Source: Miscanthus floridulus (lineage: Eukaryota > Streptophyta > Magnoliopsida > Poales > Poaceae). From it: DNA of 64,000 nucleotides. Below the pieces are notes generated by a model. It searched no databases. It was given only the letters and a program-made list of their open reading frames with translations, and was not told the DNA's origin. Position numbers and translations under genes: made by a program. Positions within the stretch are counted from its first letter, which is position 1. Each line of letters starts with the position of its first letter. Where the stretch lies: NCBI RefSeq assembly GCF_019320115.1, contig NC_089591.1, forward strand, positions 17,524,502-17,588,501, written 5' to 3'. Of this stretch, positions 1 to 8,467 are shown in pieces.

Positions 1-297
1 CCAAAATGGGCTCTAGTCCCGGCATTTTTTACGCCCAGGACTAGAGATACCTTTAGTCCCGGTCGGTGGCTCCAACCAGGACTAAAGGTCCCTCCCAACG
101 ACTACTGCGCCAGACAGAGGTGGCAGGGACCTTTAGTCCCGGTTGGAGCCACCAACCGAGACTAAAGGTAGACTTTTACTCCCGGTTGGTGCCTCCAACT
201 GGGACTAAAGGTCTCTGCCACCTCTGTCTGGCGCAGGAGCCGTTGGGAGGGACTTTTAGTCCCGGTTGGAGCCACCAACCGGGACTAAAAGGTCTCC
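1..297. repeat. CACTA left subterminal motif array
   Basis: At least seven copies of TTTAGTCCCGG and its complement CCGGGACTAAA alternate in head-to-head pairs separated by short ccaacc/ggttgg spacers, so each pair can fold into a hairpin. In En/Spm-type elements such arrays are the binding sites of the TNPA-like protein. That role is known for the family and not shown here. Confidence 0.85.
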
Positions 298-308
298 CTT
301 TATATATC
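298..308 (+). promoter_or_regulatory. Probable TATA box of first CACTA transcript
   Basis: TTATATAT lies directly after the motif array and is followed by a C/T-rich leader (about 315-460), the usual layout of a CACTA promoter next to its subterminal region. It would drive the GRF and TNP2 units. Confidence 0.55.
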
Positions 309-339
309 GGCCGTCTCCTTCTCCCCAAGCCTGAGCTCA

Positions 340-507
340 GCACATTTTGAAGCTCACTGCACTAGTGTTCTTGCTTCCTCCCTCCATTGTTCCTCCATCC
401 ATTCTTCGATTCCTCCGTCAATTTCTTCGATTCCTCCGTCGATTCTTCAGTTGTAAAGGTTACCAATCTCATACTTTCATTTTTCACCATTGTCTTATCT
501 CATTTTG

Positions 508-600
<93 letters not shown>

Positions 601-692
601 GTTCTTTATTGTGGTTTTTTTCATTTGTAAGCAATTTGAGCTCAAAATCACTTCAAGCTTGCATATTTACATGAAGGAAGGTTAAAGTAGCT
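340..692 (+). repeat. CACTA leader segment, copy 1
   Basis: A C/T-rich untranslated leader with repeated attcttcgattcctccgtc phrases, a TA microsatellite and a conserved tail (ttgtggtttttttcattt). The same order recurs at 1,487-1,802, so the leader is partly duplicated. Confidence 0.75.
509..597. repeat. (TA)n microsatellite
   Basis: An uninterrupted TA run of about 89 bp in leader copy 1. The homologous run in copy 2 differs in length. Confidence 0.97.
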
Positions 693-742
693 ATTAAAAA
701 CTAGTATTCACCATTCATTTGTAGCATGCATAGCACACTTCA

Positions 743-832
743 TTATTTAGAGATATAGAGAATTTTAGAATTTTTTTAATTTTATTTGTTTATAAAATGA
801 GAAATTTATAGTGTATTAAAAAATGAGTATAG
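743..832 (+). repeat. Pre-ATG leader segment, copy 1
   Basis: An AT-rich stretch containing tttatttgtttataaaatga. It matches 2,229-2,320, the sequence directly before the ATG of the GRF gene. No coding sequence follows it here: 833-1,180 holds nothing I recognise. It looks like the remnant of a duplicated first exon region. Confidence 0.75.
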
Positions 833-1180
833 GGACTAGTGCCTCCGACTAGTATGACAGATGCAATGCAAGGCCGTGCAATAGGAAGCAAATCCGTTCT
901 CTTTTGACGATTAGCCCAAACAGCCGGGCCTCACAGATTTGGTGGTTGAATGGGTCCATCGGCCGTCGCCGTGCGACTGTACAACAAAGAATGGCATCGA
1001 TCGACCATAGTATTTTATTATCCGGAGTCCGGTCCGGGGTGCAATGCAATGCAATGACAATTGACAATGTGTTGCTAGGTCAAAATATGGTCATTTCTAT
1101 GGACTCCGCGACTAAACATTTTATTTTAATTTTTTATGAAATGAAAAACTTAGAAAATAGTTAGAAAATTATAGAAAATC

Positions 1181-1407
1181 CGTACTAGTTGAACTTGCGG
1201 ACCGTGTTCAGCTCGGCGAGCATGTTCTCTGCCGAGCGGTAACGGACATCAATGAGGAGCTTTGATTCTACGAGGGAGAGCAGCAACGGTTGTGGAAGAC
1301 CGTGTTCCCTTCTTCGTAGAATCGGAGCTCTTCCTTGACCAAGTACGGTGCCGTCCGGTGGAGAAATGCTCGCCGAGATGATCACGTAAGCAAGGTCAAC
1401 TAGTACG
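1181..1407. repeat. Foldback (MITE-like hairpin), copy 1
   Basis: The ends are a perfect 12-bp inverted repeat (cgtactagttga / tcaactagtacg). The arms continue to match for roughly 110 bp, for example ggcgagcat and gattctacgagg against their complements on the other side. The whole unit could form a long imperfect hairpin. A second copy lies at 1,803-2,025. Confidence 0.75.
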
Positions 1408-1486
1408 GATGGTTATTTATTAAAACATGTTTTTGAGCTATAAATCCTGCTGGCCGTCTTCTTCCTCCCCGAGCCCGCCCGAGAGC

Positions 1487-1625
1487 TTAAGTTCAAATTT
1501 AAGCAGTGTTCTTGCTCTTTCTCCATCCATTCTTCGATTTCTTCGATAACTCCGTCGATTCTTCGGTTCTAAAGGTTACCAACTTCATACTCTCATGTTT
1601 CATCATTGTCTTATCCTATTTTGTT

Positions 1626-1713
<88 letters not shown>

Positions 1714-1802
1714 TTCTTTATTGTGGTTTTTTTCATTTGTAAGCAATTTGAGCTCAAAATCACTTCAAGCTTGCATATTTACATGAAGGAATGTTAAAGT
1801 AG
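1487..1802 (+). repeat. CACTA leader segment, copy 2
   Basis: Second copy of the leader at 340-692, slightly shortened and including its own TA run. Foldback copy 2 follows it directly. Confidence 0.75.
1628..1711. repeat. (TA)n microsatellite
   Basis: An uninterrupted AT/TA run in leader copy 2, at the same relative position as the run at 509-597. Confidence 0.97.
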
Positions 1803-2025
1803 CTAGTTGAACTAGCGGACCGTGTTCATTTCGGCGAGCATGTTCTCTGCCGAGCGGTAACGGACGTCAAGGAGGAGCTTTGATTCTACGAGGGAGAGCG
1901 GCAACGGTCGTGGAAGACCGTGTTCCCTTCCTCGTAGAATCGGAGCTCTTCCATGGCCAAGTACGGTGCCGTCCGGTGGAGAAATGCTCGCCGAGATGAT
2001 CACGTAAGCAAGATCAACTAGTACG
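1803..2025. repeat. Foldback (MITE-like hairpin), copy 2
   Basis: Matches 1,181-1,407 with scattered substitutions. The arms keep their pairing (ctagttga / tcaactag at the tips, ggcgagcat internally). The following 2,026-2,228 holds nothing recognisable. Confidence 0.75.
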
Positions 2026-2228
2026 GATGGTTATTTATTCACACGTCCAGATATCATCGCAGTAGTCTGTCAATCACCGTACCCAAACATAGTATATATA
2101 TAAATATAAACGACAATCGATTGTTATGTGTGTACACTCCCATTCTTCTGCTAATTTGCAGAAATATCATGTGAATTACTTACCTACCGCAGTAAAAGAC
2201 GAGAACACAATGACCATTAAAAATACCA

Positions 2229-2320
2229 TTGTTTAGAGATATAGGTAATTTTATAGTTTTCTTAATTTTATTTGTTTATAAAATGAGAAATTTATAGTGT
2301 ATTAAAAAATGAGTATAGAG
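2229..2320 (+). repeat. Pre-ATG leader segment, copy 2
   Basis: Homologous to 743-832. It ends five bases before the ATG of the GRF zinc-finger gene and so is its immediate 5' leader. Confidence 0.75.
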
Positions 2321-2325
2321 AGTAG

Positions 2326-2862
2326 ATGGCAACTGCTTCTGGGTCCTCGGCTTCTCATGGGTTTCCAAAGCGACTTAGGCCGGGCCTCCCTCTCATTCCA
2401 TGCGGCAAGTGTCGTGATGAGACGAAGATTGTGATGGAGTACCGAGTGAAGAAGGAGGGTCCCAACAAGGATCGTATCTTCTACAAGTGTCCGAATCGCA
2501 ATGTGAGTTATTTTATCGTATATTAATAATTATGGTTAGTTTATACCTATTTTCATGATGGTTGTGATTAAAGTTCTAATTTTTTGTTTTAATTTCAGTG
2601 GGATGGCAGTGGACGATGTTCAGGCTTCTACTGGGAGGAAGAGTATGTTGAACTCGTGCAAAAATATCTTGCACAACAGGCAGATACGGCGGCTAATGAG
2701 GCAGTGATCCAGCCGAAGAAGCCCAAAGATGTTGCACAATCGGGAGATCTGTCTATTTTAGTTGAGATTGGTCACGAAATCCTTGTGCTCCTGAAATGTA
2801 TTTTAGCTTTAGTTCTTTTAGTGGTAGTTGGGATTGTCTATATTGTAGCGATACTTTCATAA
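2326..2862 (+). CDS. GRF-type zinc-finger protein with C-terminal membrane segment
   Basis: Two exons can be drawn: 2,326-2,502 and 2,599-2,862. The donor is gtgagt at 2,503 and the acceptor is ttcag ending at 2,598. They join in phase 0 to give about 146 residues with no stop. Cys26, Cys29, Cys55 and Cys66, with the GFYWEEEY segment after the last Cys, fit a GRF zinc finger, a small nucleic-acid-binding fold. The splice site falls between the third and fourth Cys, which supports the intron. The last 25 or so residues are strongly hydrophobic (LALVLLVVVGIVYIVAIL), a likely tail anchor. The gene lies 88 bp before the TNP2 start on the same strand and may share its transcript. It is the only uninterrupted gene in the element. 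GRF/membrane proteins of this size are common in grass genomes. Its role in transposition is not known to me; an accessory DNA- or RNA-binding role is inference. Confidence 0.8.
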
Positions 2863-2950
2863 ATTTGTACCTTTTGTGGTGGCACGCATGTTGTATAAAT
2901 AATTAATTATGATCTAGGTTTTAATATGGTATTTATGTCATGTAATGCAG

Positions 2951-5900
2951 ATGAGCCGGCATTGGATGTACAATGCTGATCGCCGCTCCCAAGAGTTCAT
3001 TGACGGCGTGCATTCTTTGTTACGTGCAGCCGAGGCAAACAAACGCGACGGTTTCATGTGCTGCCCATATGCCATATGTAATAATACGGTGGAATATCCT
3101 TGCTCAAGGACTCTTTATTCACACTTATTCAAGTTGGGTTTCATGCCAAACTATATTTGTTGGACGAAGCACGGAAAAACCGGCGTTGTAATGGAAGAAG
3201 GTGAAGAAGAACAATGGAACGACAATGATATTATTCCTGATGGTGCGTGCTTCAATGATACTGCAATGGGAGAAGCTGAAGAAGAGGTAGCCGCAGAAGA
3301 TGAGCCTGCTGATGATCTTTGTCAGGTCATTCGTGACGCACAAAGAGAATGTGAAAGTGAAAAGGAGAAGATGAAGTTCGAGCGGATGCTAGAAGATCAC
3401 AAGAAATTGTTGTACCCAACTTGTGATGCAGGGCAGAAAAAGTTGGGAACCACACTAGAATTGCTCCAATGGAAGGCAAAGAATGGTGTATCTGACAAGG
3501 GATTTGGAGAGTTACTAAAAATTCAAAAGAAGATGCTTCCGAAGGACAATGAATTACCCGCCACTACCTACGAAGCAAAACAAGTTGTTTGTCCTATGGG
3601 GCTAGAAATCGAGAAGATACATGCATGTCCTAATGACTGCATCCTGTACCGTGGCAATGAGTATGAGAAATTGGACGCATGCCCGGTATGCCATGCATCG
3701 CGGTATAAGATCAGGCGAGATGACCCTGGTGATGTTGAGGACAAACGTCTGTGGAAGAAAATCCCTGCCAAGGTTATGTGGTATGCTCCTATAATACCAC
3801 ACTTGAAACGTCTGTTCAGAAATAAAGAACATGCAAAATTGTTGCGATGGCACAAAGAAGACCGTAAGGTAGACAATATGTTGAGACACCCTGCTGATGG
3901 GTCCCAGTGGAGAGCAATCGACAGAGAATTCCTGGAGTTTGCAAATGACGTAAGAAACTTAAGGTTTGCTTTAAGTACAGATGGTATCAATCCTTTTGGA
4001 GAGCAGAACAGTAGTCATAGCACTTGGCCTATTACTCTAAGTATCTACAACCTTCCTCCTTAGTTATGCATGAAGCGGAAGTTCATTATGATGCCTGTGC
4101 TCATCCAAGGCCCGAAGCAACCTGGCAATGACATCGATGTGTACCTGAGACCACTTATTGACGAACTTCTCATTTTATGGAATAAAGAAGGTGTATGTGT
4201 GTGGGATGAGTACAAACAGGAACACTTTGATCTGCGAGCATTGTTGTTCGTAACAATCAATGATTGGCCTGCTCTAAGTAATCTTTCAGGACAGTCAAAC
4301 AACGGATATAATGCATGCACACACTGCTTCTGTGATATTAGAGGTGTATTCTTGAAAAAATGTCAAAAGGTCGTGTACCTTGGCCATCGTCGATTTCTTC
4401 CTGCAAATCACCCCGTAAGAAAGAAAGGCAAGCATTTTAAAGGGAAGGCATACCACCTGACCAAGCCTCGCAACCGAACCGATGAGGATGTACTCGATAT
4501 GGTCAATGATGTGAAAGTCGTCTTTGGAAAAGGACATGGCAGCCAACCTATTCTGAACGACGCTAACGGTCACGCACCCATGTGGAAGAAGAAGTCCATA
4601 TTTTGGGACCTACCCTATTGGCAAGTCCTAGAGGTCCGCAGCTCGATCGACATGATGCACCTGACGAAGAATCTTTGTGTGAACCTGCTAGGCTTCATGG
4701 GTGTGTATGGAAAGCCTAAGGACACATTTGAAGCACGACAGGACCTGCGTTGTTTGAGAGAAAGAGACAACCTGCATCCAGAGAAGACAGATGATGGACG
4801 CCATTACTTACGTCCTACCAGCTACACTCTAAGCAAAGAGGAGAAGGAAATCATGTTTGAATGCTTAAACAACATCAAGGTACCATCTGGATTCTCCTCG
4901 AATATAAAGGGTATTATAAATGTGCCAGAGAAGAAATTTTGTAACTTAAAGTCCCATGACTGTCACATTCTCATGACGCAATTACTTCTAGTTGCATTAA
5001 GAGGAATTCTACCGCCAAATGTACGTCTAGCCACCGTGAAGCTATGTGCATTCCTCAATGCAATTTCTCAGAAGGCAATTGATCCAACTGATCTAGCTAA
5101 ACTACAGAATGATGTGGTTCAATGTCTCGTCAGCTTTGAGTTGGTGTGCCCTCCTTCCTTCTTTGATATCATGACACACCTCCTAGTTCACCTAGTCAAG
5201 GAGATTTTCATTCTCGGTCCTATGTTCCTACACAACATGTTCCCCTTAGAGAGATTCATGGGAGTCCTAAAGAAATATGTTCACAATCGTGCTCGCCCAG
5301 AAGGAAGCATCGCCAAGGGCTATGGAACAGAAGAGGTCATTGAGTTCTGTGTTGACTTTATTCCTGACCTTGACTCGATTAGTGTTCCTAGGGAGGAAAA
5401 CATATATTGGTACGGAGGATGATTATTTCAATAAAGCGCACTACACAGTTCTACAGAACTCCTCTTTGGTAGATCCGTATATTGAGACACACAAGGATCT
5501 CTTACAATCTGAGTTTCCAGGGAAGACTAAAGCTTGGATTATGTGTAAGCACATGGAAACTTTCGGCGGTTGGTTGCGAAAAAAATGTCAAGGTGATGAG
5601 AGCATCCATGAGCAACTGTATTTATTGGCTATGCAACCATCATGGCATATCGTAACATACAAAGGGTACGAGATAAATGGGAACATATTCTATACAGTAG
5701 CCCAAGATAAAAGGAGTACCAACCAAAATAGTGGTGTCCGCATAGATGCCACAGACCCGAATGTGAATAAGCAGACATATTATGGCCACATAGATGAAAT
5801 ATGGGAACTAGAATATGCACCTACTTTGAAGATCCCATTGTTCAAGTGCCAATGGGTCAAGGTGACCGGAGGCAGGGTAACAGTAGACAACGAGTATGGA

Positions 5901-6259
5901 ATGACAATAGTAGACCTTAGTAATATTGGGTACAAAGACGAACCATTCGTCCTTTCCAAGGATGTGAATCAGGTGTTCTATGTCAATGATATGTCTACCA
6001 AACCAAAAAGAGGGAAAATGATAATGACTCGACCAAAGAGCCAAAGCGCCACATAGTTCTTTCAGGGAAAAGAGTCATCGTGGGAATTGAGGACAAGTCG
6101 GATATGTCAGAAGATTATGAAAAGTATGACCGAATTCCGCCCTTCAAAGTGAACAAAGACCCTAACATCTTGGTAAATGATGAGGACACTCCATGGTTAC
6201 GACGCGATCATAACCAAGGGACATACATAAAGAAGAAGTTCACTGCTATGCCCACTTGA
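2951..6259 (+). pseudogene. tnp2: TNP2-type CACTA transposase, interrupted
   Basis: This is the catalytic transposase of CACTA elements, which cuts the element ends. Start chosen at 2,951, directly after a taatgcag acceptor; an in-frame ATG at 2,945 is the alternative. Domains in order: Transpos_assoc (SRHWMYNADR at the N-terminus, then CCPYAICNN), a long acidic linker, TNP2/Transposase_21 (STDGINPFG with the expected catalytic Asp, then TINDWPALSNLSGQ and a C..C pair), DUF4218 (about 4,940-5,370) and DUF4216 (about 5,680-6,020). Three lesions break it. A TAG at 4,061-4,063 stands where the family has Trp. A small frame-changing deletion lies near 5,388-5,396, just after the DUF4218 end. One base seems lost from the A-run at 6,015-6,018. 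After that the C-terminus reads in another frame to a TGA at 6,257-6,259. Family membership is certain; the protein cannot be made intact. Confidence 0.95.
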
Positions 6260-6717
6260 TGGTATAGTGATTTAATGTAGTGCGTGTTTGAGATATTATG
6301 TAATAATTGTGAATTCAGATGTTTATTATGTCGTGTTTCAAATTAAATCAATGTTTGATTTGGTGGGATTTCTCTCTTGAAAAGTTAAATTAGGACATTG
6401 AGTGATGAAAAATTAAAATATTAACGTTAAAATGATGTGAAAACAAATTTCCTATCCAAAACCAATAGTTTTAATAATTTTAATTAAACACTACATTTTT
6501 GCATTAACGAAATAATACATATTAGTTACATTATGTTTTATAATTATAACAAAAAATAAAAAAAGTTAGGTTATAGATTTTTCCTATGTGCAATAAAGAA
6601 AAAGAAAATCTATATTTTTAACAAAATAATTCTATGCCTTTTATTTAATTTACTATGTATTTAACAAGAAAATCCATATTTCTATTAAAAAATTTACTCA
6701 AAACAGGCAGGAAATGA
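6260..6717. other. AT-rich spacer between CACTA genes
   Basis: About 460 bp of A/T-rich sequence forming the 3' flank of the transposase. I see no open frame, repeat or motif that can be named. Confidence 0.6.
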
Positions 6718-6920
6718 AACTGCAGCCCACCTTTACTCCCGGGTGGGAAGCCCACCCGAGAGTAAAGGTGGGCTACAGTTTCGTGGCCCGCTAAAAAAAC
6801 CCTTTACTCCCGGTGCGTGTTACCAACCGGGAGTAAAGATACCTTTACTCCCGGTTGGTAACACGCACCGAGAGTAAAGGACATTTACTCCCGGCTGGTG
6901 GCTGGCACCGGGAGTAAATC
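6718..6920. repeat. Internal CACTA-type motif array (TTTACTCCCGG variant)
   Basis: About six copies of TTTACTCCCGG or its complement form paired palindromes with ggttggtaacacgcacc-like spacers. The motif differs by one base from the TTTAGTCCCGG of the outer arrays. It lies in the middle of the element, directly upstream of the second TATA box. It could be an internal promoter/TNPA-binding region or a trace of an older inserted relative. Confidence 0.8.
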
Positions 6921-6925
6921 TCCCT

Positions 6926-7173
6926 GGTATATAACCACCAGTGCCTGGCATAGATCGATCCCCTCATCTTCCTCATCGAACACCGCCGCCCTTTCTCTCT
7001 TCTTCCTCGCGCCGCCGCCGATTCGTCTTCCCCTGCGCATCAGCCCACCCCCGTGACACCGGAGCCCACGCCTCGCCTCGTGCGGCCCTCCACCGCCGAC
7101 GACCTCACGCCGACGACCTCTTGCGGCCCTCCACCGCACGCGCCCATGCGGCCCTGCACCGCGCCTGCCCAAG
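6926..7173 (+). promoter_or_regulatory. Second CACTA promoter and 5' leader exon
   Basis: TATATAA at 6,928-6,934 follows the internal array. A C/G-rich leader then ends at aag|gtgagt, with donor GT at 7,174. The matching acceptor would be gaagctag ending at 8,467, placing the ATG at 8,468 first in the next exon. Transcription start and splicing are inferred. Confidence 0.5.
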
Positions 7174-7447
7174 GTGAGTTCTCTCAGCTTTCATCGTACA
7201 TGGTGAAACGACGTCAGTGAGGGCCCATGCATGGTTGGGGTCTTTTGCTGCTTGTCATCCATAGCGGAGGAGCCATCAGCTGCTGCCATCGTCTTGGCTC
7301 CTTCTCCACATGGGGCAACGGCATCAGGGAGGAGACAGCAGATCGGAGCACCGGCTGGCCGAAATGGGAGCTAGACGCTATATGAAACTTAGTTATCTGA
7401 AACTTGCTATCTGAAACTTAGTTATCTGAAACTTAGCTAGCTGAAAC

Positions 7448-7768
7448 TTGCAACATCACGACATCACGCACCGACACCGCCCCGGCCCGCCTCACGTCGT
7501 CGTCGTCAGCACACCGGTCCGCCTCATGTCGTCGTCGTCAGCACACCGGCCACCGCGCCGACACGTATATATATGTCATTTGTATTCATATGCATGTATA
7601 TATACATCGCGGAGCACCGCCGCCCTCTTTCGCCCATGCGTTTCTATGTATACGGCGGAGCACCGCCGCCCTCGTTCACCCATGTGTACAAACATATATA
7701 CGGTGGAGTGGAGCACTGCCACACCGCCCTCTCTCGTGGCCTAGTCGATCAACATTCATATTACGTGT
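7448..7768 (+). repeat. Intronic tandem repeat, unit 1
   Basis: Starts with catcacgcaccgacaccgcc and ends near tcgatcaacattc. The unit recurs at 7,861-8,185 with minor differences, including a doubled cgtcgtcgtcagcacaccgg phrase in each. Confidence 0.8.
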
Positions 7769-7860
7769 CGTCATAAGATATATTGTAGTTAATAAAGTGA
7801 CTATGTTTAGTTTAAGATATATGATGAATGACTACATGGTTCACATATATGGTACATAGG

Positions 7861-8185
7861 ATCACAACATCACACACCGACACCGCCCCGGCCTGCCTCA
7901 CGTCGTCGTCGTCAGCACACCGGCCTGCCTCACGTCGTCATCGTCAGCACACCGGCCACCGCACCGACATGTATATATACGTCATTTGTATTCATATGCA
8001 TGTATATATACGTCGTGGAGCACTGCCGCCCTCGTTTGCCCATGCGTTTCTATGTATACGGTGGAGCACCACCGCCCTCGTTCACCCATGTGTACAAACA
8101 TATATACGGCGGAGTGGAGCACCGCCACTCTTGTCACACCGCCCTCTCTCGTGGCCTAGTCGATCAACATTCGTATTATCGTTAT
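7861..8185 (+). repeat. Intronic tandem repeat, unit 2
   Basis: Direct copy of 7,448-7,768. The spacing between matching bases is about 413 bp. Confidence 0.8.
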
Positions 8186-8204
8186 CATTAATGCTAAACA
8201 ATCA

Positions 8205-8350
8205 CACTAGGGCAAATTGCGTCGGTGACTAGGGCGAACCGTGTTGTTGATGTCACCGACGTGGTTCGCCCTAGTCACCGACGCAATTCGCCCTTGGCCG
8301 TTTATGTATAGCCCTAATTCGCCCTAGTACCGACGCAGTTCACCCTAGTG
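8205..8350. repeat. Small CACTA-ended palindromic cluster
   Basis: Begins CACTAGGGCAAATTGCG and ends with a near-complement finishing CCCTAGTG, so it has CACTA-like inverted ends in 146 bp. Inside, a 31-bp inverted repeat with about a 22-bp loop (8,210-8,296) carries tagggcgaacc on one arm and ggttcgcccta on the other. No 3-bp duplication is visible (tca on the left, tgg on the right). Confidence 0.6.
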
Positions 8351-8467
8351 TGGCGAATTGCGTCCGTGACCGAGGGGCAAGATTTAATAATGCATATTGT
8401 TCGTAGATTTTACGCATGTAAGCAAAGATTTGACGTACTATATATTGGTTTTGTTTTTTGAAGCTAG

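Larger units (their letters stand above)
7174..8467 (+). other. Leader intron of the Transposase_24/Ulp1 gene
   Basis: A probable GT-AG intron of about 1.3 kb. Frames inside it have no family resemblance. It contains a 413-bp-period tandem duplication and a palindromic cluster, listed separately. Confidence 0.45.

Noticed and set aside
347..685. Frames with long Tyr-Ile runs at the TA microsatellites (also 1,506-1,797 and 12,381-12,731)
   Set aside because: Translation of a (TA)n repeat, not protein-coding.
6885..7177. Open frames on both strands over the second leader
   Set aside because: C/G-rich 5' leader with a good donor at its end; no homology and the frame is not joined to the downstream gene.
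7448..8232. Repeated frames of 90-130 codons in the intron
   Set aside because: They follow the tandem duplication and differ in frame between units; no domain, and they lie inside the probable intron.
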